This document shows, piece after piece, positions 52,713-61,839 of a stretch of 64,000 bases of DNA. The stretch covers positions 186,001-250,000 of the forward strand of contig NZ_NINX01000051.1 in assembly GCF_002188635.1 (NCBI RefSeq), read 5' to 3'. The notes beneath the pieces were generated by a model. It did no database searches and was not told the DNA's origin. It was given only the letters and a program-made list of their open reading frames with translations. The translations under genes and the position numbers were made by a program. This DNA comes from Pigmentiphaga sp. NML030171. GTDB lineage: Bacteria > Pseudomonadota > Gammaproteobacteria > Burkholderiales > Burkholderiaceae_B. Numbering within the stretch: the stretch's first letter is position 1; each line of letters opens with the position of its first letter.

Positions 52713-53971
52713 CAGCGCATGTTGACCAGGGTCTGCATCAGCGAATCCTGGGTCTTGATCGTTTGCGCGTTGGCCTGGTAGACCCGCTGGGCGGTGATCA
52801 TGTTCACCAGCTCGCCGGTCAGGTCGACGTTGGCATCCTCCAGCGCGCCGGAAGTCACGGTGCCGAAGTTGCTCGAACCCGGGACGCCGATGCGCGGGCC
52901 GCCGGACAAGATCGTTTCCAGGAAATTATTGCTGCCGGCCGAGACCAGGCCCTGGGGATTGACGAAGGACACCAGCGTGATCTGGCCCTGCGCCCGCGAT
53001 TGCTGGTTGGAGTAGTTGGCCTTCAGGATGCCGTTCTCGTCGATCGTGAAGCTGGTCAGGCGGCCCGAGGTGTAGCCGTCCTGGCGCTGCAGCTCGTTGC
53101 TGAAGGCCTGGCCGGTCTGCGAAGTGGACGCCATGTTGTAGTTGATGCTCAGCCCGGTCGCGCCGGTGCCCAGCGTGGCGGCGTCGACGTTGACCTGGAA
53201 CACGCCGTTGTTCGAGGCAGCCAGGTCGATCTTGCCCGATGCGTCGAATACCAGCGGCGCGCCGTTCGGCAATCCGTCGCCGTCCGTGTCGGTGTTGGTC
53301 ACCTTGCCGTTCAACGCGGTATAGACCTCCCACTGGCCCGGTCCACGCTTCACGTAGAACGTGGACAGCGTGTGCGTATTGCCCAGCGAGTCATAGACCG
53401 CGATGGACGTGGCATGGGTGTAGGTGGTCGAGTCCTCGGGATTGAACGGCTTGACGATGCGGTCGATCGCGTCGGCGCGGGAATCGAGCACCGAGCCTTG
53501 CGTGACCTCGGAGGTGCCGCGTGCCTCGATGGAGCTGACCGTCAGCCGCAACGGCTGGGGCTGGGCGGCATTGATGTTGCCGTTGGCGTCGGCGACATAG
53601 CCCGTCAGGCGCAGGCCGTTGGCGTTGACCACATAGCCGTTGGCATCCAGGTGGAACTGGCCGTTGCGCGAATACACGATGGACCCGGCGTTGTCCATGC
53701 GGAAGAAGCCTTCTCCCGAGATGGCGACGTCGAACGGATTGGACGTGACCGAGATCGCCCCCTGGGTGAACATCTGGGTGACGGAGTTGAGCTTCGTACC
53801 GATACCGATGTTGTTCGAGTAGGTGCCGAGCACCGTCGACGCGTAGACGTCGGCGAACTCGGCGCGCGCGGCCTTGAAGCCCACGGTGTTGGCGTTGGCG
53901 ACGTTGTTGCCGATCACGTCGAGGTTCTTGCCGGCGGCGTTCAGGCCGCTCAATGCCTGTTGGAAGCTCAT
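52712..53971 (-). CDS. flgE: Flagellar hook protein FlgE
   Basis: 419 residues. N-terminal MSFQQALSGLNAAGKNLDVIG and NNVANANTVGFKAARAEFADVYA, the hook-type central domains, and C-terminal DLTGELVNMITAQRVYQANA with the final TQDSLMQTLVNMR helix. Polymerises into the hook under control of FlgD and FliK (FliK is not in the window). Confidence 0.97.
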   Translation of the reverse strand: MSFQQALSGLNAAGKNLDVIGNNVANANTVGFKAARAEFADVYASTVLGTYSNNIGIGTKLNSVTQMFTQGAISVTSNPFDVAISGEGFFRMDNAGSIVYSRNGQFHLDANGYVVNANGLRLTGYVADANGNINAAQPQPLRLTVSSIEARGTSEVTQGSVLDSRADAIDRIVKPFNPEDSTTYTHATSIAVYDSLGNTHTLSTFYVKRGPGQWEVYTALNGKVTNTDTDGDGLPNGAPLVFDASGKIDLAASNNGVFQVNVDAATLGTGATGLSINYNMASTSQTGQAFSNELQRQDGYTSGRLTSFTIDENGILKANYSNQQSRAQGQITLVSFVNPQGLVSAGSNNFLETILSGGPRIGVPGSSNFGTVTSGALEDANVDLTGELVNMITAQRVYQANAQTIKTQDSLMQTLVNMR

Positions 53972-54028
53972 CGCTGGATTCCTTGCACTATCTGATTTGT
54001 ATCCGGAAGCGGGGCGGGACGCGCCGTA

Positions 54029-54688
54029 CTACCAGACCTGGTAGACGTCGGACAGGTTGACGAGATTGCCCTTGGCATCGACCACCGTGGTCGAGCCCGA
54101 GGACGGACGCACCGAGGTGATCTGGGTCACGCTCAGCGGCGGCGCCGCCCCCACCTTGGTGCCTTCTCCGACCTGCACTTCGAACTTGTAGTCGCCGTCG
54201 GGCAGCGTGTCGCCCTTCGCATTCTTGCCGTCCCAGGTGAAGGCATGCACGCCGGCATCGACGTCGGCCAGCTTCTTGCGCGCGACCTCGATGCCGTCGG
54301 CGTTCTTCACGACCAGCTCGGCGCTCTCGACCGGGATGCTGAGCACATAGCCGCCTTCGGCCTTGCCGTCGGCCAGGGTCAGGCCGTCGCCGGCCAGCAT
54401 GACCTTGCGGCCGATCAACGATGCCGCCTGGGTGGCCTGCAGGCTTCCCATGCTGTAGCCCAGCCACTGCATGGTCGTGTTGAGCTGGCTGATGCCGGTG
54501 ACCGTGCTGATCTGGGCCAGCTGCGACGTCAGCTCGGCGTTGTCGAGCGGGTTGAGCGGGTCCTGGTTGCGCATCTGCGCGGTCAGCATGGTCAGGAAGC
54601 GGTTGGACAGCTCCTCCGCGGACGACGCGGCCAGGGAGTTGCCCGAGGCTCCGGCCCCGGTGTTGCTGTTGACGTTGGAAACGGCCAT
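54029..54688 (-). CDS. flgD: Flagellar hook-capping protein FlgD
   Basis: 219 residues. The conserved N-terminal ELSNRFLTMLTAQMRNQDPL and NPLDNAELTSQLAQISTVTGI block is followed by FlgD-type beta domains (DGLTLADGKAEGGYVLSIPV, AFTWDGKNAKGDTLPDGDY). Forms the scaffold cap for hook assembly and is discarded afterwards. 52 bp separate it from flgC. Confidence 0.97.
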   Translation of the reverse strand: MAVSNVNSNTGAGASGNSLAASSAEELSNRFLTMLTAQMRNQDPLNPLDNAELTSQLAQISTVTGISQLNTTMQWLGYSMGSLQATQAASLIGRKVMLAGDGLTLADGKAEGGYVLSIPVESAELVVKNADGIEVARKKLADVDAGVHAFTWDGKNAKGDTLPDGDYKFEVQVGEGTKVGAAPPLSVTQITSVRPSSGSTTVVDAKGNLVNLSDVYQVW

Positions 54689-54740
54689 GCGGATTCCTTG
54701 CTAAAGGGCGCCCGTTCCGCGGGCGGCCCGGCGTCTGGGG

Positions 54741-55151
54741 CTAGGTGCCCAGCGTCAGTGTTTTCTGCATCAAGGTCTTGGCGGTGTTCATGACCTCGAC
54801 GTTGGTCTGGTAGGCGCGCGAGGCGGCGATCATGTCGACCATTTCATCGACGACCTCGACGTTGGGCATGCTGATGTAGCCCTCGGCGTCTGCCATGGGA
54901 TGCTTCGGATCGTAGATGCGCTTGGGCGGCGAGGGATCGGTCAGCACTTCCCTTACGCGCACGCCGTTGCCGCCGGCCACGGCGCCCGGGACGAGATAGG
55001 ACTCGAACACCACCTTGCGGCCACGGTAGACCTGGCCGTCCGGCCCGCTCACGCTTTCGGCGTTGGCGAGATTGCTGGCCACCGCGTTCAGGCGCTGGCT
55101 GTTGGCGGTCAGTGCCGAACCGGCGATCTCGAATGCCTTGCTCATGGACAT
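54741..55151 (-). CDS. flgC: Flagellar proximal rod protein FlgC
   Basis: 136 residues. [20 protein letters not shown] with [19 protein letters not shown], and the [22 protein letters not shown]-terminal helix. Start at 55151 is preceded by GAGG at 11 bases; 55145 is an alternative. The frame remains open to 55187. Follows flgB by 16 bases. Confidence 0.96.
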   Translation of the reverse strand: MSMSKAFEIAGSALTANSQRLNAVASNLANAESVSGPDGQVYRGRKVVFESYLVPGAVAGGNGVRVREVLTDPSPPKRIYDPKHPMADAEGYISMPNVEVVDEMVDMIAASRAYQTNVEVMNTAKTLMQKTLTLGT

Positions 55152-55167
55152 GGGGATAGTGCCTCGT

Positions 55168-55587
55168 TCAGTTGTTCTGGATCGCACGCTGGAGCGTCTG
55201 GACCTGCCCGTTCAACATGCGCAGCGCGGCGTCGTAGCGCAGCGCGTTGTCGGCGAAGCGCGTGCGCTCCAGGTCCGGATCGACGGTATTGCCGTCGATC
55301 GAGGCCTGCGTGGGCGTGCGGTACTTCAATGCCACCGGCAGGCCGTCCCCGGCGTCGCCCCGCAGGTGCCGGGCATCGGTGGCGGCCATCCGCAGCGGCG
55401 CCTGCGCGGCATCGGGCTCCGGCGTGCCCGTGGCGGCCCGCAGCGCGGCGCCGAAATCGAAGTCCCGCGACTTGTAGTTGGGCGTCTCGGCATTGGCCAG
55501 GTTGGCCGCCAGGACCTCCTGGCGGCGGGCACGCAGCTCCAGGGCTTGCGCGTTGAACATCAGTTCGTCGCCTATGCGGCTGATCAC
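55168..55587 (-). CDS. flgB: Flagellar proximal rod protein FlgB
   Basis: 139 residues. Conserved [20 protein letters not shown] and [12 protein letters not shown], then the [20 protein letters not shown] and [16 protein letters not shown] end. AGGAGGTC lies just before the ATG. It is the first gene of the long flgB-to-flgL run and is divergent from flgA with 176 bp between, where a class II promoter is expected; I see no sigma-28 site there. Confidence 0.97.
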   Translation of the reverse strand: MISRIGDELMFNAQALELRARRQEVLAANLANAETPNYKSRDFDFGAALRAATGTPEPDAAQAPLRMAATDARHLRGDAGDGLPVALKYRTPTQASIDGNTVDPDLERTRFADNALRYDAALRMLNGQVQTLQRAIQNN

Positions 55588-55763
55588 ATGACCTCCTGTC
55601 CTTGCGTGCGGTACCGGGCCCTTTCGCAGGTATCGCCATTATTCGGATTCCCTGCCATGAACAAAGGCGGAGTAAGGCATCTTTTTCATCCTTGTTTTCA
55701 CCTTCCGGCCGCCCGGGGCGCGATAGAGTGTCGCGTCCCTCGAAAATCCCGGAGAGCCGCTCC

Positions 55764-56483
55764 ATGAAACGGTCCGGCCGCGCGACCGTCGCGGCGCTCC
55801 TGCTGGCCTGCCTGGCGCAGCTTCCCGCCTGGGCGGATACGCCCGGCACCTCGCCGTCCGCCGCCGACCTGCTCGAGCGCGGCCGCCAGTTGCTCGAAGC
55901 GCGCGCCGCCGCCGCGGCCGCCACGCTGGGCGGCCGCCTGGACATCCACATCCAGGAGCAGGCCGCTGAACGCATCGCCCAGGCCCCCTGCGCGCCCCAG
56001 GTGTTCCTGCCTGCCGGCGGCAGGCCCACCGGCAAGACCTCGATCGGCCTGCGCTGCGCGCACCAGCCCTGGCAGATCCGCATCCCGGCCGAGGTCGCGC
56101 TGCTCGTGCCCGTGCCCGTTCCCAGCCGCCCCCTGCCCGCCGGGACCGTGCTGCGCGAAAGCGACTGGTCGCTGGCCGAGGTGAACGTGGCGGCCTGGCC
56201 CCGCGGCGTCGCCACCGATCCACGCCAGCTCGAGGGCTCGACCGTCACGCGTCCGCTGAAGGCGGGCGAACCCATTCCGCCATCGGCCGTGCAGTCGCGT
56301 GCCCACCTCGGACCGGGAGACCCCGTGCAGGTGGTGCTGACTGGAGCGGGCTTCGTCATCAAGGCCACCGGCCGGATGCTGCACCCGGCCAGCCCGGGCC
56401 AGACGGCGCGCGTCCAGCTCGATTCGGGCCGCACCGTGGCGGGCATCCTGCGCGAGGACCGGGAAATCGAAGTCAATCTCTAG
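55764..56483 (+). CDS. flgA: Flagellar P-ring chaperone FlgA
   Basis: 239 residues with a signal peptide (about 1-25, ending LPAWA). The SAF-like C-terminal domain carries RPLPAGTVLRESDWSLAEVN and GDPVQVVLTGAGFVIKATGR. Periplasmic chaperone needed for FlgI ring assembly. The ATG at 55764 follows GGAGAGCCGCTCC; the frame is open from 55602. Followed by flgM and flgN, and divergent from flgB. Confidence 0.94.
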   Translation: MKRSGRATVAALLLACLAQLPAWADTPGTSPSAADLLERGRQLLEARAAAAAATLGGRLDIHIQEQAAERIAQAPCAPQVFLPAGGRPTGKTSIGLRCAHQPWQIRIPAEVALLVPVPVPSRPLPAGTVLRESDWSLAEVNVAAWPRGVATDPRQLEGSTVTRPLKAGEPIPPSAVQSRAHLGPGDPVQVVLTGAGFVIKATGRMLHPASPGQTARVQLDSGRTVAGILREDREIEVNL

Positions 56484-56575
56484 GGCATGTTCCCCGGGCG
56501 GCGCCGGCTCTTGAAGCCGCCCACGCAGTGCTTACATCCTGTAGCGCAATACGCCCGCGCCCGGCGCGCCGATGC

Positions 56576-56602
56576 TAAAGTTCGGGACGCAGGCGCCGAT
56601 AA
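56576..56602 (+). promoter_or_regulatory. Sigma-28 (FliA) promoter of flgM-flgN
   Basis: TAAA (56576-56579), a 15-base spacer, and a perfect GCCGATAA (56595-56602). Transcription would begin near 56610, about 52 bases before the flgM GTG. This is the classical autoregulatory promoter linking FliA release to new FlgM synthesis. Confidence 0.85.
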
Positions 56603-56661
56603 TTGCCTCATCTGCCGGGGTTGGCGCGACCACTCCACAGCGGCAGCAAGATGGAGTCAAC

Positions 56662-56946
56662 GTGAAGATCACCCCAAAGGGTCCCGATTCAATCAAGGTT
56701 TCCCGGTCCGCCCCAGGCACGGAAGCCCGTCCCGCGACGCCCGCCCCGGCGCCCGCCGGCGGATCGGGGCTCGACCAGGTCCAGCTGTCGGCGCTGGCCA
56801 CCAACCAGGTGCCGGCGGGCGAAGCTCCCTTCAACGCCGAGAACGTCGAGCGCATCAAGCAGGCCATTCGCAACGGCGAATTCACCGTGAACGCCGAGGT
56901 CGTCGCCGACCGCCTGCTGGAAATCGAAAGCGGCCTGGCGCGCTAA
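56662..56946 (+). CDS. flgM: Anti-sigma-28 factor FlgM
   Basis: 94 residues from a GTG start. VKITPKGPDSIKVSR N-terminus, Pro/Ala-rich middle, and the conserved C-terminal region LDQVQLSALATNQ with NAENVERIKQAIRNGEFTVN and ADRLLEIES that binds FliA. GGAG lies 6 bases before the GTG at 56662. An ATG upstream at 56572 is in frame but precedes the sigma-28 promoter, so it cannot be the start of the FliA-dependent message. Two bases separate it from flgN. Confidence 0.93.
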   Translation: MKITPKGPDSIKVSRSAPGTEARPATPAPAPAGGSGLDQVQLSALATNQVPAGEAPFNAENVERIKQAIRNGEFTVNAEVVADRLLEIESGLAR

Positions 56947-56948
56947 TC

Positions 56949-57305
56949 ATGACCCCCGACGAATTCTCCCAGATCGTCGAACGCTGCTGCGCCGCCGGCA
57001 AGTCGCTGGCCCAGGCCGTCGCCGGCGCGGACACCCAGCGCATCGACGCCGCCACCCAGGACCTCAGCCTGCGCGTGCTGGAAGTGCAGCGCGCCATCCC
57101 GCGTGCCCTGCCCGGCCTGCAGGCCGCCGAGCCGCAAGTGCGGCAGGCCTGGCGCGAACGCCTGGCCGAAGCAGCGCTCCCGTTGAAAATAGGCGCCGAA
57201 CTGTCCACGCTCAATACCGTGTCGGCCTCGGCCCGCTACGCTGCACTGGCGCGCATCAGCGGGGCCGAGCTGTCCTACTCCGCCTCCGGCCAGTTGTCGC
57301 GCTGA
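56949..57305 (+). CDS. flgN: Flagellar export chaperone FlgN
   Basis: 118 residues, mainly helical, beginning MTPDEFSQIVERCCAAGKSL. FlgN keeps FlgK and FlgL unfolded for export. Identified from size, helical make-up and position directly after flgM rather than from strong motifs. Convergent with fliA, with 9 bases between. Confidence 0.8.
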   Translation: MTPDEFSQIVERCCAAGKSLAQAVAGADTQRIDAATQDLSLRVLEVQRAIPRALPGLQAAEPQVRQAWRERLAEAALPLKIGAELSTLNTVSASARYAALARISGAELSYSASGQLSR

Positions 57306-57314
57306 ACACGAGCC

Positions 57315-58037
57315 TCAGCGCCCCCACTCCTTCAGGCGCGTGCGCAAACGCGAAACCGCCTGCGAATGCAACTGGCAGATCCGCGACTCGGTCACGCCCA
57401 GCACCGCGGCGATCTCCTTGAAGTTCATTTCCTGCTCGTAGTACATACCCATCACCAGCTTTTCGCGCTCGGGCAGGCGCTCAATGCCGTTCACCACCGC
57501 CTCGCGGAAACGGCGGTCCGACAGCCTCGATTGAGGATCGCCCGAACCGTCGGCGGACATATGCCGATCCAGGTAGTCGTCGGCATCCTCGCCACTCTCC
57601 AGATCCTCGTAGTGGAACAACTGCACGCCGCGGGCATCGACCAGCATCTGCTGGTACTCGGCCAGCCCCACCTCCAGCTCGGCCGCCATCTCGGTGTCGG
57701 TGGGCGAGCGGCCGAGCTTCTGCTCGCTGCGATGCATGGCCGCCTCGATCTTGCGCTGGACCTGCCGGACGCTGCGCGGCAGCCAGTCGCCCCGGCGCAG
57801 CTCATCGAGCATGGCGCCGCGTATGCGCTGGGTCGCGTAGGTTTCGAACTGCGCGCCCAGCCCTTCCTCGAAGCGGCCCAGCGCATCCAGCAGGCCCAGC
57901 ATGCCGGCCTGTATCAGGTCCTCGATCTGCACGCTGGCGGGCAACCGTGCCACCATGTGATGGGCCATCCGGCGCACCATGGGCACGTACTGTTCGACGT
58001 TGGTCTCGCGCGCCAGGGTTCCTTCACGCGTATACAT
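57315..58037 (-). CDS. fliA: RNA polymerase sigma factor FliA (sigma-28)
   Basis: 240 residues. Region 2 QYVPMVRRMAHHMVARLPAS with QIEDLIQAGMLGLLDALGRF and the RIRGAMLDELRRGDWLPRSV block, region 3 with RSEQKLGRSPTDTEMAAELE, and region 4 HTH (EMNFKEIAAVLGVTESRICQ). Directs late flagellar and chemotaxis genes; candidate sites in this window precede flgM, flgK and cheR. Lies 42 bp after flhF. Confidence 0.98.
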   Translation of the reverse strand: MYTREGTLARETNVEQYVPMVRRMAHHMVARLPASVQIEDLIQAGMLGLLDALGRFEEGLGAQFETYATQRIRGAMLDELRRGDWLPRSVRQVQRKIEAAMHRSEQKLGRSPTDTEMAAELEVGLAEYQQMLVDARGVQLFHYEDLESGEDADDYLDRHMSADGSGDPQSRLSDRRFREAVVNGIERLPEREKLVMGMYYEQEMNFKEIAAVLGVTESRICQLHSQAVSRLRTRLKEWGR

Positions 58038-58079
58038 TCATCTCTCGCGGGGAAAATTCGGGACGGGGGTGTCCCATGG

Positions 58080-59714
58080 TCAGGCCTGCGCCGGCTGCGA
58101 CGATGCGGACTCCACCGGCGGCATCGCGGCCGCGCACGCCCAGTCGAGCTCCTCGGCCTCCAGCGCGAACACCGGCGCGTTGCGCACGCGCAGCGCCCGG
58201 TGCACCAGCAGCCGCGCGTTGGCGACATGGATGTCCTCGGGCACGCGCTGGCCGTTGGTCATGTAGTGCAACGGCACGCGATGGCGGATGGCCGCGTCCA
58301 GCACGCCGCCCAGGCGCACGGCTTCGTCCAGCTTGGACACCACCATGCCCGCCAGCCCGCCGGCCGAATAGCCGTTCACGATGTCCTCCGCCTGCTCGGC
58401 ATGCGAGCCACCGGGCATCACCAGCAGCCGCTTGACTCCTTCGCCAGAGATGGCCTGCAGGTGGCGCGCGATCTGCGTATCGCGCTGGCTCATGCCTGCC
58501 GTGTCGATCAGGACCAGCTTGCGGTCCGCCATGCTGGCCAGGAGGACGTCGAGATCGCTGGCGCCCTTGGCCGCATAGACCTCGACGCCGAGAATGCGGC
58601 CGAAGGTGTGAAGCTGGTCCACCGCGCCGATCCGGTTCTGGTCGGTCGAGATCAATCCCAGCGCGCCAGCGCCGTACCTGACCACGCAGTGGGCCGCGAT
58701 CTTGGCGGTGGTGGTGGTCTTGCCCACCCCCGTGGGGCCGACGATGGCGTAGCGCCCGCCCTGGGCGACGATGCTGGCTTCGGCGTCGACGCAGGCAAGA
58801 TTGCGGACCAGCACTTCGGCCAGCCAGCGCTCGACGTCGTCCACGCCCTGGGAGGCCGGCAGGCGCGACGCGACGCTGCGTGCCAGCTCCGGCGTGAAAC
58901 CGCAGTCGACCATGCGCCGCCACAGCTCGCGGCGCAGCGGGTGGCGCTGGGTGCTGTCGCGCCAGGCCATCGCGTCCATCTGGTGCGCCAGCCAGCCGCG
59001 CATCGAGCGCATCTCGCTGACGATGGGATCGGCTACCCGGCTCGCCAGTTCGGCGCGATCCTGTTCATCCAGCCTGGCGGTCACCGTCGCGGGAGCCGCC
59101 GGCTTGGCGGGCGCAGCCTGCCCCGTGGGCCGCGCCGGACGATCGGCAGTCCCGTTGGCGCGGGGCGCCGCGCGCCGGTCCGCGGCCGGACGGCTCACGC
59201 CCAGGCGCAGCACGGGCTTGTCCGCGCCGCCGTCGGCGGCGGCCACCGCCATGGCGTGCGCCGGATCGGCATAGTCGCCGCCCGCGCGTACCAGGTGCGG
59301 AATCTGGCCTTCCTGCAGGCGCGGCCATTCGACGCGCGGCGGCTCGGCCGCGGCGGCGTCCGGCTGCGCCTGGGTGGCCGGTGTCGCGCGCCCGGGCGTC
59401 TCGTCATGCTGCGCCAGCACCCGGGCCGCCGGCGACAGGCGCACCGATTCGTCCTCCATGTCGTCCCACAGGGCCGGCCGGGCAGCCTGTTCCTCCCGAG
59501 AAGGATCGACTGCCGACGCCGAGGCGACGGCCACGTGGGCCACCTCGCCCGCGACCTCGTCTGCCGTGGGCATGTCCTGCGCGCGGATGCCGACCACCTC
59601 GACCCCTGCCGTGGTACGCCGGGTCGACACGATCATGGCATCGGCGCCCAGGGCTTCGCGCATCATGCGCAGGCAATCCCGCGTGGAGGCAGCAATGAAT
59701 TTGCGGAACTTCAT
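58080..59714 (-). CDS. flhF: Flagellar biosynthesis GTPase FlhF
   Basis: 544 residues, longer than many FlhF because of an Ala/Pro-rich linker (about 60-230). C-terminal SRP-type NG domain: P-loop IVGPTGVGKTTTTAKIAA, LISTDQNRIGAVDQL, DTAGMSQRD. Positions the flagellum at the pole in polar flagellates, and is also found in peritrichous Bordetella. The N-terminal MKFRKFIAASTRDCLRMMRE and GADAMIVSTRRT is typical. No flhG (MinD-like) gene lies between it and fliA. Confidence 0.95.
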   Translation of the reverse strand: MKFRKFIAASTRDCLRMMREALGADAMIVSTRRTTAGVEVVGIRAQDMPTADEVAGEVAHVAVASASAVDPSREEQAARPALWDDMEDESVRLSPAARVLAQHDETPGRATPATQAQPDAAAAEPPRVEWPRLQEGQIPHLVRAGGDYADPAHAMAVAAADGGADKPVLRLGVSRPAADRRAAPRANGTADRPARPTGQAAPAKPAAPATVTARLDEQDRAELASRVADPIVSEMRSMRGWLAHQMDAMAWRDSTQRHPLRRELWRRMVDCGFTPELARSVASRLPASQGVDDVERWLAEVLVRNLACVDAEASIVAQGGRYAIVGPTGVGKTTTTAKIAAHCVVRYGAGALGLISTDQNRIGAVDQLHTFGRILGVEVYAAKGASDLDVLLASMADRKLVLIDTAGMSQRDTQIARHLQAISGEGVKRLLVMPGGSHAEQAEDIVNGYSAGGLAGMVVSKLDEAVRLGGVLDAAIRHRVPLHYMTNGQRVPEDIHVANARLLVHRALRVRNAPVFALEAEELDWACAAAMPPVESASSQPAQA

Positions 59715-59751
59715 GGAGCGGATACCTGGAAGCTAGAGAGGATGGACATGC

Positions 59752-61839
59752 TCAGCGCCCTCCCAGCGTCAATGCGACGCGGATCAGGCGGGATTCGGGA
59801 ATCTCGGAATGCGCCAGCACCTTCAGGCGCGGCACGGAACGGCGGAAGAAACGAGCCAGGGCCAGGCGCAGGCGGTCGGGCACGAGCAGCGCGGCGGGTT
59901 TGCCCACGGCATCCATCTTCTCGACCGCGGCGGCGGCTTCGCTCAACAGGCGTTCGGCCAGGCCGGGCTCGATGGCGCCGATCTCACCGGCCTTGGAACT
60001 GATGGTCTGGAGTATGCGCTCCAGCTCGGGGTCCAGCGCCAGCACGTCGACTTCGCCGTTGGCGCCGAAAATCCCCTGGGTGATGGCCCGCCCCAGCGCG
60101 ACTCGCACCGCCCCGACCAGTTCGACCGGATCCTGGATATGGACCGCGTGCTCGGACAGCGTCTCGACGATGGTGCCGAAGTCGCGGATGTGGACCCCCT
60201 CGTCCAGCAGCGATTGCAGGACCCGTTGCAGCGTAGCCATCGAGATCAGCTTGGGTACCAGGTCTTCCAGCAGCTTGGGCGTGCCGCGCGTGAAGTGGTC
60301 GCACAACGCCTGCAGTTCGGCGCGGCCCAGCAGGTCGGCGGCGTGGTTGTGCAGCAGATGGGACAGGTGGGTCGCGATGACGGTGCCGATGTCGACCACG
60401 GTATAGCCGGCGGCCTGCGCCGCCTCCCGCGCGGTGGCCTCGATCCACAGCGCCGGCAGCCCGAACGCCGGATCCCGCGTGGGAGAACCCGGGATCTCGC
60501 GGGTCACACGGCCCGGGTTGATGGCCAGGAAGCCGCCGGTCTGCACCTCGCCCTCGCCGATCGCCACGCCCTTGAGCGTGATGCGATAGCCGCCAGGGCG
60601 CAATTCGAGATTGTCGCGGATGTGCACGGCCGCTGGCAGGAAGCCGACGTCCTGGGCGAATTTCTTGCGCAGGGCCTTGATGCGTTTCAACAGGTCGCCG
60701 TCGCCGGTCTTGTCCACCAGCGGGATCAACCGGTAGCCGACCTCCAGCCCCACCGTATCGACCTGGGTGACGTCGTCCCAGCTGGCCTCCTGCGCCTCCG
60801 CCGGCTCGTCGACCACGGGCGGCGCGGCCGCCGTCTCGGCCTGGCGCCTGCGCAGCCGCGCCATGCGCCAGGACAGCCCGCCCAGGCCCGCCGCCAGCGT
60901 CAGGAATGCCAGGTTGGGCATGCCCGGCACCAGGCCCAGCATGCCGATGATCGCGGCCGACAGGGCGATCGCCTGCGGCGTGCCCAGCAACTGCTTGCCC
61001 ACCTCGGTGCCGATGTCCTCGCCCTCGCCCACGCGGGACACGATCAGGCCGGCGGCAATGGACACCAGCAGCGCCGGCACCTGCGCGACCAGGCCGTCGC
61101 CGATGGACAGCAGCACGTAGGCACGTCCGGCCTCCGCGAAGCTCAGGCCGTGCTGGCCCACGCCGATCAGGAGGCCGCCGATGATGTTCACGAACAGGAT
61201 CAGGATGCCGGCGATGGCGTCCCCGCGCACGAACTTGGACGCGCCGTCCATCGCGCCGTAGAAGTCGGCTTCCTGGGCCACGTCGCTACGGCGCTTGCGG
61301 GCGGTGGCTTCGTCGATCAGCCCGGCATTCAGGTCGGCGTCGATCGCCATCTGCTTGCCCGGCATGGCGTCCAGCGTGAACCGCGCCGACACCTCGGCGA
61401 TCCGGCCCGCGCCCTTGGTGATCACGACGAAGTTGATGATGACCAGCACCAGGAAAACGACCACGCCCACGGCGAAGTTGCCGCCTACCAGGAACTGTCC
61501 GAAGGCCTCGATCACCTTGCCCGCGGCATCGGGGCCGCTGTGGCCGTGCAGCAGCACCACGCGCGTGGACGCCACGTTCAGCGACAGGCGCAGCAGCGTG
61601 GTGACCAGGATCACGCTGGGGAATACCGCGAAATCCAGCGGCCGCTTCGTATAGGTGGCCACCATCAGCACCAGCAGCGAGATCGCGATGTTGAAGGTGA
61701 ACAGCAGGTCCAGCATCAGCGGCGGCAGGGGCAGCAGCATCATCCCCAGCACCAGCAGGATGAAGGCCGGCATGCGCAGTTCGCGCAGCTGCGCCGAATT
61801 GAACTCCAACCCGCCCAGCTTGAGGCTGCGGCCGCTCAT
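59752..61839 (-). CDS. flhA: Flagellar export gate protein FlhA
   Basis: 695 residues. Eight hydrophobic segments in the first 330 residues, including the family block DGASKFVRGDAIAGILI and NIIGGLLIGVGQHGLS, then a large cytoplasmic domain that receives export substrates. The FHIPEP signature region VKGAGRIAEVSARFTLDAMP and GKQMAIDADLNAGLI is intact. Its start overlaps the flhB stop (ATGA). Confidence 0.98.
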   Translation of the reverse strand: MSGRSLKLGGLEFNSAQLRELRMPAFILLVLGMMLLPLPPLMLDLLFTFNIAISLLVLMVATYTKRPLDFAVFPSVILVTTLLRLSLNVASTRVVLLHGHSGPDAAGKVIEAFGQFLVGGNFAVGVVVFLVLVIINFVVITKGAGRIAEVSARFTLDAMPGKQMAIDADLNAGLIDEATARKRRSDVAQEADFYGAMDGASKFVRGDAIAGILILFVNIIGGLLIGVGQHGLSFAEAGRAYVLLSIGDGLVAQVPALLVSIAAGLIVSRVGEGEDIGTEVGKQLLGTPQAIALSAAIIGMLGLVPGMPNLAFLTLAAGLGGLSWRMARLRRRQAETAAAPPVVDEPAEAQEASWDDVTQVDTVGLEVGYRLIPLVDKTGDGDLLKRIKALRKKFAQDVGFLPAAVHIRDNLELRPGGYRITLKGVAIGEGEVQTGGFLAINPGRVTREIPGSPTRDPAFGLPALWIEATAREAAQAAGYTVVDIGTVIATHLSHLLHNHAADLLGRAELQALCDHFTRGTPKLLEDLVPKLISMATLQRVLQSLLDEGVHIRDFGTIVETLSEHAVHIQDPVELVGAVRVALGRAITQGIFGANGEVDVLALDPELERILQTISSKAGEIGAIEPGLAERLLSEAAAAVEKMDAVGKPAALLVPDRLRLALARFFRRSVPRLKVLAHSEIPESRLIRVALTLGGR